Assembly (NCBI GenBank): GCA_036346375.1
Contig: CM070511.1
Location: forward strand, 4,898,001 to 4,962,000
Direction of reading: 5' to 3'
DNA length: 64,000 nt
From: Guadua angustifolia
Lineage: Eukaryota > Streptophyta > Magnoliopsida > Poales > Poaceae
Shown: one piece after another, positions 1 to 10,920 of the stretch
Layout: each line of letters starts with the position of its first letter
Numbering within the stretch: position 1 is the stretch's first letter
Translations under genes and position numbers: made by a program
Notes under the pieces: generated by a model
What the model saw: only the letters and a program-made list of their open reading frames with translations
What the model was told of the DNA's origin: nothing
Databases searched by the model: none

Positions 1-318
1 ATTCCCCTCATTCTTCCATACTCTACCTCGCTCGCTCTCCCGACCCGAACGACCGATCGAAGCTCCTGGGCTTCGCCGTTCGGACGAGAACTAAGGGCCT
101 ATCCTTAGTCCTCGCATGTAATCCGCCGCACCCCAATCAACGAGATCCTCCGCCACAAACTGGAAGTAGGGACATTCGGCCCGAACCAATATAAATCTGA
201 GACTCCTCAGCCCGATTCAGTGTTCATTCGAGGTTTCTTTAGCCTAACCATTTGAGGAGAGGGGGCGCGTGATCCCCAATACTTACAAATTTACTGCCGG
301 TTATACGAAACACCGACA
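1..318 (+). repeat. 3' part of a Tat-type LTR (truncated by the window edge)
   Basis: The segment ends in a CA dinucleotide at 318, directly before a GGCGCGCC-containing stretch like those that follow the 5' LTR in many grass Tat-lineage gypsy elements. A TATA-like run (ATATAAAT) lies near 190. The LTR start is outside the window, so no TSD can be checked. The sequence does not match the LTRs of T1, E2 or the solo copy, so this is another family. Boundary and class are inferred from the motif and from the antisense ORF downstream. Confidence 0.5.
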
Positions 319-1135
319 GTTGGCGCGCCAGGTAAGGGCCTTTGCGCGTCATCTCCATGATCCCCGGATTTCCATTTCCTTCCTCGATGGTCTTCTTCAC
401 CAACGACGACGCGAGCTCGACGACGTGTTCACGCCAGGAGCGGAGCTCGATTCGCCTTCCTCGACTTTACCCCCCCTGGGGGAGGGGGTCTTTGCCTTCA
501 TCCCCGCCGCTCCTCAAGCTTGCCGCACAAAGCTTTGGCAGCGACGCGAGCAGCTGGAGGCCCCCAAAAGGTCGGGCTCGATGAACTCGAGGCGGCTGGG
601 CAGCGGCCGGCCCGAGCCTTCTAAGCGTCTGGCGTCGCCCGTCGCCGCCAGCTCCTCTCCAAGCAGCCAGGGTCTGAGCCGCCACACGACTAGCTTCTAG
701 TCCCCGCGAGTGGCTCGGCGGCTGCGCCCTCGCATACCCAGCTGAGTTGGTGTCGCAACCAGCCATTGGGTCCCTTGCAAACGGTAACCCTCTCGACCCA
801 AGTGCTACGGCCTATGCCCCTGTAGCTCACGGCTTGCAGTAATCTTGTCTTGGAAAGAAGGAAGTGCCCGCGCGAGATTGCCAATGGTTGACTCGGGACA
901 CGCTTTTCGGACCTCTAAGTCACCACGTATCTGTTGCATTTTCCTCTGGATGCTAACACTCCGACCTACACTTTCGCAACCCCGATGGTTCCTAAGAGCT
1001 ATGGTCGCTTGATGAGTGCTAACGACGGAGGAAAAACGCAAATCATTCAGCAAAACCCCCAAAGTTCGTAGCATGCAATATTTACATACATTGTGCCCCC
1101 CTGAAGCAAAAGGCAAGGTGCGGCCACTCAGAAGC
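319..1135 (+). pseudogene. PBS-side leader and decayed gag start of a Tat-type element
   Basis: The stretch begins with the LTR-adjacent GGCGCGCC motif. An ATG at 357 opens a short frame to 584 whose product starts with a hydrophobic and proline-rich segment, as the first part of grass Tat gag ORFs does. The frame breaks soon after, and overlapping frames to about 1120 show no domain I recognise. Zinc knuckle, protease, RT and integrase are all absent before the antisense ORF at 1136, so the element has lost most of its interior. The gag assignment is a weak inference from position and composition. Confidence 0.35.
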
Positions 1136-1673
1136 TCATCCGGCGAAGTCGTCACCATCCTCGGAGCTGTCGCTGCCTACATCGACCGTCACCAGCCTCG
1201 CCACCATCTCCGCTGCCAGCCGCACTCTGGCCCGCGCCCGGTCCGCATCCCCTTCGACCCCGCCGATGGTCGCGGTCGGGTCGAAGGCGGCGTTGCGGCT
1301 GGCACAACAGGCCAGCACATACTCCGCCACGGATATAGCGACCTCCCGCCCTTCGCGAGCGGCGCTCGCGTAAGAGGTGGGGTAGGTCGGCCAGGACGTT
1401 GGCCACACGGGAAAGGCCGAGGCCATAGTGCATCTCATCGCGCTCCGGCAGTTCCGGCAGATCCACTCCCACGGGCCTGAAGCTTCTGACCATGCTCTCG
1501 AAGGCCGGGCCGAGCACGTTCATAAGATCATCGCGCAGGGAACACCGTTCTTCGTGCACCCTGGCAAGTTCCTTCTCTACGGCACCGGCCCGGAACCGCA
1601 ATGCCCGCGCCTCCTCGCGCGCCTCGGTGAGCTTCCCCTCCAAAGCTCGAATCCAGGCCCGCTGCCGTGACAT
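1136..1673 (-). pseudogene. Antisense-ORF (aORF) C-terminal part of a Tat-type element, frameshifted
   Basis: Read on the minus strand from an ATG at 1673, the frame is an Ala/Arg/Glu-rich amphipathic coiled coil. It then shifts frame near 1310-1440 into a second frame that ends with an acidic Ser/Asp tail and a stop at about 1136. This matches the style of the C-terminal half of the 'putative gypsy type transposon' proteins that Tat-lineage elements encode antisense between integrase and the 3' LTR. Its strand is opposite to the LTR and PBS at 1-330, as expected. The frameshift and missing N-terminal half mark it as broken. Function of the family is not known to me. Confidence 0.5.
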
Positions 1674-2421
1674 TTTCGTCTTCTGCGTGGCGGCCGCAGC
1701 TCAGTTCTTGAGGAGGCTTCAACAGCGTCACCACAGAGCCAGCGGCTCGAGCACTGGAGGACCGCCCATGGTGACCGAAGCCACACCAGAAGTGTCAAAA
1801 TTTTAATAAATAAACCATAATTAATTTGAAGTTTAAATTTTTATAGGAGACTAATATGCCCAAACAGAACACTAAAAAAAAGTTTCAAAAATTTCAAACA
1901 AGATATAGAAACTTAAATAAATCAAAATCTGAAAACATAGAACTGATTACAGTACATTGTCAGAATTTTTATAAATAATACGATCAACAATATCATCTAA
2001 CATTTTTACAGTATGGAGAAAACTATCTATCCATCACACAATAAAATCCTCATAAATTCGAAGACAAGATGGGCAATGAAAACATTGAATCAAACCTGGC
2101 TCAGCCGTAGAAAAACTTGAATTTTTCTTTTGCTCTCTCTCTCTCTCTACCGCGCGGGCTGGCTACTATTCTTGACCCCACCCATTAGTGACGCATGCTG
2201 TCATCTTCGTCCTCTCTCAGCTGAACTCCCCGCACATGGCTATGATCATCTCACTGGCTACAAGTTTGCGACACCCGAGGTAACCGCAGCATCCTCCCCT
2301 TGCCACGCGGCCAGCCTGCCCGGAATTTTTGCAAATTGCCCATCCTTGCTCATGTTCTAGCACAGCAAAGCTTCCCGCCAAGTTTTGCCAAGTGTGAGCT
2401 TCCCTACAGCCAATTATCGGC

Positions 2422-2429
2422 TATAAATA
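2422..2429 (+). promoter_or_regulatory. TATA box of LTR-1
   Basis: TATAAATA lies about 630 bp into the LTR, after a CAAT-type motif and about 100 bp before the ATG at 2522. The other long LTRs carry a TATA-like motif at a comparable depth (13093, 30254, 32483, 40208, 57212), so this is the likely core promoter of the element RNA. The transcription start is inferred at about 2450-2460. Confidence 0.6.
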
Positions 2430-2521
2430 ACCATTTCTGGGTCACAGATGGGTGCACCTCACTTCCCCTCTAGTTTCATGCTTGTTGAAGTTCTTGATCC
2501 TGCAAATTTCTTCATTCCTCA

Positions 2522-2712
2522 ATGAAACCGAAGAACCCTAGCCTGTTTGATCGAGGTCAAATTAAGCCGGTGCAGTCAACCATTCTTCAATTCCCTTTCA
2601 CATTAGTTTCTATGCTTACTGAGGATCGAAAGCCCTCTGTTATTTTCAGGGATTAACAACGAGAGCTCTGCCGCCACTGCGCCCATTTCTTCCCCAAGTC
2701 CGGTCGACGGTG
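2522..2712 (+). CDS. LTR-1 small gene, predicted exons 1 and 2 (2522-2555 and 2650-2712)
   Basis: An ATG at 2522 opens 11 codons plus one base, up to a possible but weak donor (GAG before GTCAAA) at 2556. After 94 bp with a T-rich end, TTTTCAG closes at 2649. The next block, 2650-2712, is exactly 2 + 60 + 1 bases, is open, and ends at a good donor (GTAAGG at 2713). The phase fits the next block at 4194. The encoded stretch is Ser/Pro/Ala-rich. I have no transcript evidence; the chain is a prediction supported by phase conservation in sister LTRs. Confidence 0.4.
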
Positions 2713-4193
2713 GTAAGGTCATTCAACCAATCCCTGTAGCTCCAAATAGGCAAAATGGATCGCTTAGTGCTCCCTAATGATGAATCTGGAATCCACTCCG
2801 CCGGAGGGGTACCCTATCGCCGGCATGGCCTTCCGCCATGACCGCCGCCGCTCAACCATGGTGGCGACCCATCTCCGGTCGTCACCGATAGTCTTTGAGT
2901 CATCCCCTGGATGCACAACGGTCTGTGGAAGCTACCTGTGCTACCGATTCCGTCCCTCCGACCGTAGATCGCCGCCGGTGAGCCCGTGAACACCATGCCC
3001 TGTTATGAGTCACTACACTACGAGTCCCACTGGTCAGTGACAGTGGCGAACTCTATTAAGCGTGACTCGTGTCACTCACGAGTGGGTCCGTAGTGTCGAT
3101 GGCGACAGCGCTTTTAAGCGAGCAGCGTGGTGCGAAAGCGAAATCGCTTTCAGTTCCTGGCGTATTTTGCTATTTTCTTTATTTTCCAATTCGGTTTAAA
3201 TTTCAAACTTGAATATCTTTTACATTTTTAATCCAAATGAAATGAAACAAATTGCTAAGTTCATGTAAAATCAATATATTTTAGGATATGCAAAAATATT
3301 TTGAAAAGCTACTCTAGAAAAATATTAAAATATAGAACTAAAGAAAAGGAATGAAAATAGATTGTATACAAAAATTTTGTAATTAAACTCAAACTTTGAT
3401 GAAACTAATTTTTCTATGATCCTTGTACTGTTAGCAACCTAAATATACAAAAATATGTGAAAATTCAATTTGTCTTAAGTATTTCTTAATAAAGAATAGC
3501 ATCAATATGTTGGAAATTCAATAATAAGCAAATTGTAAGAAAGAATTCTAGCATTTCTATTACGAAAGGCGGGATGACAATAGGATTTGAAATGTGTAGA
3601 AATATTTATAAAATAATGATTTGAAGTTGTGCTAAGCATATGAATCATAGTTAGTATAAGAACATGTGTATGTTGATATATACACTTATAAGAAAAAGGT
3701 TGCACAAGTATCCAATACTAAGCACATAAAGATTTAAGGAATGAGTCAAAAAGGTATGTATTTATGATAGAATAATAGTAGGAAATAAGATCTTGAATGT
3801 ATGAATTTAGAAATCTATAGACATATTGCTTTGAATCTAAATCCTACTAAACAACCTAATATTTTGTAACATTAATCCTTCTAGTTTAAATAATTTTTGC
3901 ATCTTGAATTCATAATCATAATTATGAAATTTCACAATTTAACTTCTTGAATTAAGTAAAGATAAAATGAATAATTCATATGAAGCAAGAAATGCAAAGA
4001 AACATTTAATCTAAAAAGTAATACTAGTAACCACAAATAATGAAGCAGTATACACCTAAAACACAAATTATAATTCTGCTAATGAACTCCTCTATTTCAG
4101 AAAATGAGCTTTCATTTGGTTGTTCAATCTATCTTCTATTTTTCCTTATTTTGGTCAACTGTTCTTTGTATGTTCTTATGGAACGACGAATAG

Positions 4194-4268
4194 ATTGCGA
4201 TGAATCAGAGTTGGTAGATGACGATATCACCCTCGGCCCGGATTTTGTACCAGACGATGAACAACAAG
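4194..4268 (+). CDS. LTR-1 small gene, predicted acidic exon 3
   Basis: The block is preceded by AATAG (acceptor-like) and followed by GCAAGC, a GC-type donor. Its 75 bases are 2 + 72 + 1 and open, encoding a strongly acidic peptide rich in Asp and Glu. The same layout (AG, about 63-81 nt, AAG before GCAAG) recurs in LTR-2, F, both G LTRs, D and C. The next exon lies at 11316, beyond the T1 insertion, which therefore sits inside the predicted GC-AG intron. Confidence 0.45.
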
Positions 4269-5085
4269 GCAAGCACCTCCTTGACCATTTTGATCCTATT
4301 ATTTTAATTAAATACTTTTCAATGTTTGCAAAACTATTATGCACGCATGTACTTTCCTAAAAAATGCTATATTGGACTGATGGTAGATAAACCTATTATA
4401 TCTTGAAACTTCCTCAATAAATTCGATCATGTGATCCTTGTTAACCATAAGAAAAAGGGTAGACAATATATAATGTTAACTGGGTATACACGAATATTAA
4501 CAATGCTTAGTCATGCTTAATTAGAAACGAAGTAGATGATCAACTCAAAACTACTTCTTGGGTGTTTTGAAAATGCTGGATATGACATGATGATGACTAA
4601 TGGTATTTTGACTATAAATCCCAAAATAAAACTATGATTTTGATGCCGGCAATTATTGGCAATAGCCGGTTGTGCAAGGATTGATCTTGTACGTAGTGTA
4701 GGGAGAAGTATTGCTCGTATCAGATTAAGGACCGAGCTATGGGTTGTTTTTAAGCCAAGATATCCGTACAACCATGAGGACTGGTATGGGACAATCTTAA
4801 TCTATTAAGTTGCTTAAATCTGGCTTTGCATGTTGATAGGTGGGAGATAGTAGAAACAGTACGGTAGGGTTTGCTTGTGAGGGGCTTCCACACCTCAGTA
4901 TGGATAAATGCATACCAATATAACTGTGCATGCCTTTTTATGAGAAGAAACCTTTATTACAGGGGTATTGTTCATAATTCCAATACAAAAGACAGGGTAT
5001 GCCTGTCATTCTTGTCTCTTCTCCCTAGCAAGGATTAACGTCACTAGGCTAGTGCAAAGTCAGATTTAATTAATGTAACGGTTAT

Positions 5086-5090
5086 GTTAT
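5086..5090. repeat. Target site duplication of T1, left copy (GTTAT)
   Basis: GTTAT at 5086-5090 is repeated at 10851-10855 on the other side of T1. A 5-bp duplication is normal for Ty3/gypsy integration and fixes both T1 ends exactly. Confidence 0.93.
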
Positions 5091-5737
5091 TGTCGACGAT
5101 CGGGATCGCCAACCGCAAAAGGGAAATGGGTGGTTGAATAGACTTAGGACCCAGATAGAGCTTAACCAAACGGAGGAAAGAGCTTGATACGTCGGAGGTC
5201 GGAGCTAGATGACAACGAGCGTGAGACGGTGGTTTATACTGGTTCGAGCCCCTGTGAAGGTAATAGCTCTACTCCAGTCGCCTTGCGGTGGTGGTCTTTG
5301 TTATCCTTGAGTACAGTGGTGTGTTTACAATTCAAGCTCGACTAATGGTTATGTCTGGCGCTTGAGTTCCCTCCTGATGCTGTGCTCTCCTAGCCTTATA
5401 TCCTCCCCGCCTGTAACGGACGGGAGAATTTCCCGGGTCGTGGGCTTCATGCGCATTGAGGGTTTGGCGATGCTTCGCTCAGATCCGTCGCATGTGCCCA
5501 TATCGCCCTTCTTAATCCCCACGTCTTGGTAACCGCCGAGTAAATGCACGTTCCAAAATCAGAGGAGCCTCTAGCTCGAGCGAGGACCGACCCGAGCTCT
5601 AGGTCGGCGGCCGTGCCGGGGCATCTTGGCGCTCTAGGTCGGCGCCCAGCCTCACGCTCGCCAGTCATGGTCGTGGCCCCAGAGCTCGACTGACCCGTCG
5701 ACCTCGGCAATGCCGGTGAGGGTGACCCGACCCGTCA
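5091..5737 (-). repeat. T1 3' LTR
   Basis: The 647-bp repeat starts TGTCGACGATCGG on the plus strand and ends CCCGTCA. It matches 10165-10850 and, reversed, the LTRs at 36972-37635 and 54666-55330. On the minus strand a TATA-like GGATATAAG lies near 5395. It is some 40 bp shorter than its partner, mainly through differences in the GC-rich part near 5590-5700. Confidence 0.92.
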
Positions 5738-5753
5738 GCTAGCCCCCGAGGCC
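5738..5753 (-). promoter_or_regulatory. T1 polypurine tract region
   Basis: On the minus strand the bases next to the 3' LTR read GGCCTCGGGGGCTAGC, the primer position for plus-strand synthesis in LTR elements. The equivalent site in E2 (36957-36971) is nearly identical. Confidence 0.7.
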
Positions 5754-6086
5754 TAAGGTCATGGTCGAAACCCGGGACGACCTTGGGCCTCCACAGGCGG
5801 GTCTGGTTTCCGGAGCCTTCATGCTTGAGGTCGAGGTCGGGCGGAAACACAACGCCAGGCCGCAGCAGAGCGACACCTGGTGCCTTTTGATCTCCAAACT
5901 CCGGTACGATCGGCCAGCGGAATCGTTCGCAACGCCTCGATTCCACTGCCCAGCCTTAAATTGCTCCTGTCTAATCACCTGACCATCACATTTTTTTTAC
6001 CTGTTGTTGTTCGCTCCGTTCTCCATGTGATTTTCGAGCTTAGCATCCGCTCCTAATCGCAGACCTCGAGCGCCCATACTCGAGAC

Positions 6087-7660
6087 TTGCCTGATTTGAC
6101 GATGGCTGTTATCCAGGGCGAGTCCAAGTCCGAGGAGGAGGAGGACTCCTACGTGCTGGCTCCGCGCCGCCCATCGAGCCAGGCGCGCGCCTCCCCCGGA
6201 TCCCCGAGCGTGGCCCCGGTCGGTGAGTTCTACCAGGGGCTTGATGACTCATCAGAACAGGTCGAGCCCGCGACCAGCCAGGACTTCGACACCGGCGAGG
6301 CCCACGACTCAGCCGCCGTTGCGGATCCTCCCGAGGTCGCCACGAGGGAGGACACCCAGAGCATCATGGATGCTACTGGGGCGACTCCCCAGGCTCTCCC
6401 GACCACGGCCGCTCCAGGTGCCGAGGTCGTAGTGCCCCCGGCCGCCAAGGATGGACGATTATTTGAAGCTCCGCAGACCGCCGCTTCAACAAGCGTCGGG
6501 TGTTGAGGCGCGGCGCCCGAACCCTGACGCGAAAGTGCCACGGAAGACCATGCAGCGGAGCTGGCCGCTGCATCCTTAGCGCCGGAGGCAGGCGAGGTTC
6601 CGACCACGGAGGTCGGGACCAACATCATCGTCGCACCCTCCCCCGCCAGCTAGTCGAAGTCACCGGAGGGGGTGGCGGAACGCCAGGCCACCACTAGTGC
6701 GGAGGACCAAGGTCTTGGCCCAAGTGCGTCGGCGGTAGTTGAGGTCGGCCCCGCCCCAGGAGCGACGGGTGACAAGGAAGAGGAGATCCCACGTGGGCGC
6801 ATCGACGACCGTGAGGAATTCACCCGTGCGCGCCTTGAGAATCATCTCCGCGGGGTAAGGTCCCTTCTGCACACCTCGCAATTTAGCATGTTTACCTCAT
6901 TTCTTTTCTCACCTCGAACCACTCCTCCTGTCGCGAAGGTGGTCGACAACGTCTCCCACGGACTGCGAGGCCTACAAGAGCATGCCAACGTGCTGAAGGG
7001 TCTTCTGGACGCGATTGAGGCACGGGAGGTAGAGCGCTCCAGGCTCATTACGACCATCGAGGTCGAGCAGGAGGAGCTGGAGCAGAAGACCGCGGAGCTC
7101 GCCGACCTGCGCCGGACAATGAGGGCGCAAGAGGTTGCCCACGCAACTGAGATCGAGCAGACTAGAACCTCCGAGCGCGAACATGGCTTTAAGGCCGTGG
7201 AGCAAGAACGAGTGCGGTCAGCCAAGGCGCTCGAGCTCGAGCGAGCCAAAGTCGAGACGCTGGAGAAGGCCGCAGCCGAGAGGACGACTTCCCCGCCAAA
7301 GGCCTCCCCCGAACTCGAGGCCAAGGTCTTGGAACTCGAGGAGAAGCTCAGGCGCGCCAGCAAGGCGGTCGAGGACGAGCGGGCCAAGGTCAAGGCATTG
7401 GAGAAGGCCGCCGCAATCCAAGCATCTTCCTTGGCAAAGGCGTCCCCGACCCCAAGGCCAAGATCCTGGAGCTTGAAGGGAGGCTGGAACGTGCCAAGAG
7501 GGCGGCGACGAATGCCATGGCCCAGCTCCAAGTCGAACGGCGCAGAGCTGCGGACGCCTCCAGGGAAGCCCTTTAGGACCAGGGCGAGCTGTCGACCTTG
7601 AGGGCCGAGGTCGCCGAGCTGGAGCAGGAGAAGCTCTCCCACGAGATGGCGGACCTGTAA
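6087..7660 (+). pseudogene. T1 antisense ORF: acidic N-part and long coiled coil
   Basis: The frame opens with an ATG near 6102 after an acceptor-like TAATCGCAG at about 6061. It encodes an acidic, Glu-rich segment and an Ala/Pro/Thr-rich linker, shifts frame near 6500, then runs open from 6672 to 7601 as a long Glu/Lys/Ala coiled coil with repeated ELE-x-AKVxxLEKA units. A GTAAGG donor-like site near 6855 and an acceptor before 6940 suggest an intron that the frame reads through. E2 carries a paralogue (28673-29735, minus) with the same order. It is antisense to T1 pol, as in other Tat elements. Frameshifts near 6500, 7440 and 7575 break it. Function is unknown; a coiled-coil structural or regulatory role is only a guess. 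Confidence 0.7.
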
Positions 7661-8278
7661 AAAATACTCAAAGCGAAAATATTTTAATAGTAACAGACAG
7701 TTTTTGGGAAGAAAAAACCTTGTGTTGATTGTAAGCGCATAGTCGTGTATACATAGGGTTCCCTCTTCCTCACTTGTTAGGCATGCTCATGCGCTTTTGA
7801 TCGTGTGCCGATAGGATAGCCTTATCCAGCCCCCGTTGGGTCCAAGATCGAGCAACGCCGGCCTTGGGCGCAAGACAAAAAACACGAGCAAACGACCACG
7901 ACCTACAGAGTTTGAAGGAAAACGTGCAGGGGGAAAAGCATGACAAAAACAAGCTCAAAAAGGAAATGATTGCGCCCAGACTAATCGCTCGAACCGCGAC
8001 CACGAACTCGCGCACTTGCTCAATAGTCAAGACGACGAGGCTTTCAACTCGGGCCCGGGCACAGTGGAAAGCCGGGTTGCGAAGAGATTCGACTTACGTC
8101 TAGCTCGACCACTGGGGGCAATCGTGAAGCTGGTGACGCTCAGACCAAGAGATAGTATGCAGCGCACGAAGGTCGTGCTCGAAGAAGTCTCGCATAACAA
8201 TGACAATGCACAATTAAAAAGAAGGTGTAAAGATCGAGAATGAAAAGACCAGCTTTATTGAAAAAGAAGATACAGAAA
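7661..8278. other. T1 interval between antisense ORF and integrase, no gene seen
   Basis: The stretch holds scattered short frames in both directions and an A-rich segment near 7660-7720 just after the antisense ORF. It may hold 3' UTRs converging from both sides. I recognise nothing further. Confidence 0.5.
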
Positions 8279-9981
8279 TTACACATAAAACTTCCGTAGC
8301 TGGTCTATGTTCCACGAGCTAGAGAGCTCTCTACCATTGGGCATCGCTAGCCGGTAAGCCCCCGCGCGATCTGTTGAAACGACTCTATAGGGGTCCTCCC
8401 ACATGAGGATAACTTGTTGGTGTTGGGCGATTGCTGAACCCATCTCGGGGCTAAGTCCCCAACAAGGAGCTCCTAGGTCGTCTGCGTCGAGGCGCATGTC
8501 TGCGAAGAGCTTGCAGGTAGTGCGTTGATCGTAGCAGTGCACGGCATCTTACTTCTTCTGCGAGGGCAAGGTCAAGAGACCGTTCATGTTCGAAGTCGAC
8601 CTACTCGACCAAAGCTGACCCTGGCAGAGCCTAGCATAACCTCGGGAGGTAGGACGGCTTCTGTACCAAACACGAGCTGAAAAGGCGTGGACCCTGTGGC
8701 TCGGCTTGCAGTGGTACGAATAGACCATAAGACGGTGGGAAGTTCGTCCACCCAGGTCTTGCCGTAGCGGTCGAGCTCATCTGCGACTCGTTTCCTAAAG
8801 CCTTGGACGATTTGTCCGTTGGCACGTTCTGCTGTTCCGTTGCTCTGTGGGTGAGCAACGGAAGCGAAGCACACCTTGATGCCAAGGTCCTCGCAAAATT
8901 CCTGGAACAATTCACTGGTAAACTGAGTACCATTGTTAGTGATAATTTTGTATTGGACCCCATACCTGGTGACCAAGAACAAGCGGAAGAAACGGACGGC
9001 CGCCCGAGCAATGATGGTCGAGACCGGTTCAGCTTCAATCCACTTAGTAAAAGTGTCAATAGCAACGAACAGGAACCTCTTGCCTCCGACCGCCTGAGGA
9101 AAAGGGCCTAGGATGTCGAGCCCCCAAGTCGAGAAGGGCCAGGCAAGCGGGATGGTCTGAAGCGCGTACGCGGGCTGATGCGACTTCCGGGCGTAGAACT
9201 GGCATGCTCGACAGGTGCGGACAATATCACGAGTATCCTGAAGCGCCGAAGGCCAATAATATCCCATACGGAAGGCCTTGCCGACCATTGTCCTGTACGA
9301 AGAGTGCGCTCCACAAAGGCCGGAATGAATGTCATTTAATAGGTACTTACCCTCCTCTGTAGAGATACACCGCGTCAGAATGCTTGAAACATTCCGCCTG
9401 TACAGCGTCCGTTCGACTAGCGTGTACAAACCCGCCCGACGTTTGATCCTGCTCCTCTCGGCGACGGCGGGCGGAAGGTCGCCCCTCGCAAGGAAGTTAT
9501 AAATGGGGTCAGCCCAGGAGGGAATACCTTCGACCAAGGCGAGCAAGACCTCCTGGTCATAGATCGAGGGAGCCGCCAACGTTTCCAAGATGACATCGTG
9601 CGGGACCTCGTCGTCAGAAGAGGCGAGCTTGGAGAGGAAATCGGCGCTCGAGTTATCTCTCCTGGGAATGTGCTGGAGCTCCAAGTTCTGAAACCATTTC
9701 TCCATCTTGCGCACTTCCGCTAGGTATTTCGCCATGGAATCTTCCGAGCACTGGTATTCCTTGTTGTACTGATTGACAACGAGCTGGGAGTCGCCTTTGA
9801 TGACCAACCGTCGTACGCCAAACGCCTTGCAAGCTCGTAGTCCCGCCAAGAGAGCTTCATACTCGGCCATATTGTTAGTTGCTGGAAACCCAAAACGTAC
9901 TACATACCTCAAGTGGTCACCGCGCGGGGTGAGGATGAGAATCCACCGGTGCGGCGCAATGGTAGCGGTCTTCGCCTTCAA
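8279..9981 (-). pseudogene. T1 pol remnant: archaeal-type RNase H and integrase
   Basis: On the minus strand the product begins with an RNase H of the archaeal type (NNMAEYEALLAGL, then a GDSQLV stretch and a DNSSADFLSKLA end). An integrase follows: HHCC zinc finger (H-x-H about 9320-9345, CRAC near 9212), a core with WGLDILGPF and GTAERANGQ, and a C-terminal region. The second catalytic Asp of the DDE triad is Asn (NNGTQF near 8935). A frame break near 8560-8590 separates the last 87 codons, which carry the WEDPYRVV C-terminal motif. The RT is missing upstream. The product would not be an active integrase. Confidence 0.88.
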
Positions 9982-10164
9982 TCGGCCGTCAAGATGTGCA
10001 TCTCACGTGGCGGTGGTGAGGGTGAAAACAGGGACGCGGAGTCAGAGTCCGCGCCCGAACCCACGCTCGAAGAATGTCCGTCGATGGAACAAGCCATGCT
10101 CCCAGATCCTGACGTACTTCCTGCAAATGAGCAAAGCCAATCGGGCCCCACGGTGGGCACCAGC
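9982..10164 (-). other. T1 leader with PBS-side sequence
   Basis: This 183-bp interval lies between the 5' LTR and the RNase H. Next to the LTR, the minus strand reads GCTGGTGCCCACCGTGGGG, of the type seen after the 5' LTR in several grass gypsy elements. No gag is present, which shows how much has been deleted. Confidence 0.6.
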
Positions 10165-10850
10165 TATCGACGATCGGGATCGCCAACCGCAAAAGGGAAA
10201 TGGGGGGTTGAATAGACTTAGGACCCAGATAGAGCTTAACCCAACGGAGGAAAGAGCTTGATGTGTCGGAGGTCGGAGCTAGATGACAATGAGCGTGAGA
10301 CGGTGGTTTATACTGGTTCGAGCCCCTGTGAAGGTAATAGCTCTACTCCAGTCGCCTTGCGGTGGTGGTCTTTGTTATCCTTGAGTACAGTGGTGTGTTT
10401 ACAATTCAAGCTCGACTAATGGTTATGTCTGGCGCTTGAGTTCCCTCCTGATGCTGTGCTCTCCTAGCCTTATATCCTCCCCGCCTGTAACGGACGGCAG
10501 AATTTCCTGGGTCGTGGGCTTCATGCGCATTGAGGGCTGGCAGTAACTGCTCCGGATCCGTCGCATGCGCCCATATCGCCCTTCTTAATCCCCACGTCTT
10601 GGTAATCGCCGAGTAAATGTACGTTCCGGAATCAGAGGAGCCTCTAGCTCGAGCGAGGACCGACCTGAGCTCTAGGTCGAGCGAAGCTGTGCCCGGGGGC
10701 ACACGCGCTCTAGGTCAAGCGAAGCCGTGCCCGGGGCATACGCGCTCTAGGTCGAGCGCCGTAGCACATGCTCAGGTCGTGGTCGTGGCCCCCCGAGCTT
10801 GACAGCCCGTCGACCTCGAGCAGCCGGTGAGGGGTGACCCAGCCCCCGTC
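10165..10850 (-). repeat. T1 5' LTR
   Basis: The 686-bp LTR pairs with 5091-5737. Its inner end is TATCGACGAT, so the terminal TG is mutated to TA. Its outer end, CCCGTCA, abuts the GTTAT duplication. The region 10680-10770 has two imperfect copies of a GCTCTAGGTC-GCGAAGC unit absent from the partner. Confidence 0.92.
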
Positions 10851-10920
10851 AGTTATGGTCTGCATGCCGACACACTTAAGGAAGTGTGCTATTTGGCCTG
10901 ATAAAAATGGTAGATCATTT

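Larger units (their letters stand above)
1793..5090 (+). repeat. LTR-1 of chromovirus A, left part (split by T1)
   Basis: This long LTR continues at 10856 after the T1 insertion and ends at 11631, just before a tRNA-iMet-type PBS. It would be about 4.07 kb without T1. The start at 1793 (TGTCAAAATTTT) is tentative: related LTRs here start TGTAAC, so a few bases may be lost. A CAAT-like motif near 2410 and a TATA box at 2422 precede a T-rich leader. The stretch 2990-4190 is AT-rich and holds nothing coding that I can support. Exon-like blocks at 2522, 2650 and 4194 are listed separately. Confidence 0.6.
5091..10850 (-). mobile_element. T1: Tat-lineage gypsy element, internally deleted
   Basis: Two LTRs (5091-5737 and 10165-10850) with TG...CA ends flank a 4.4-kb interior, and the whole is bounded by a GTTAT duplication. 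On the minus strand the order is leader, archaeal-type RNase H, integrase, an antisense ORF (plus strand), PPT and 3' LTR. Extra antisense ORFs and an additional archaeal-type RNase H are known traits of the plant Tat lineage. Gag, protease, RT and the first RNase H are missing, so the element was non-autonomous or suffered a large deletion. It lies within LTR-1. Confidence 0.92.

Noticed and set aside
269..700. A 143-codon plus-strand ORF starting in the LTR end
   Set aside because: Its start lies before the PBS, and composition suggests read-through of leader sequence. The frame from 357 is a better gag start.
6230..6628. Long minus-strand frames inside the T1 and E2 antisense ORFs (and the plus-strand ones at 29416-29891)
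   Set aside because: They are shadows of GC-rich coding sequence, with Ser/Ala-rich composition and no homologous order between the two copies.
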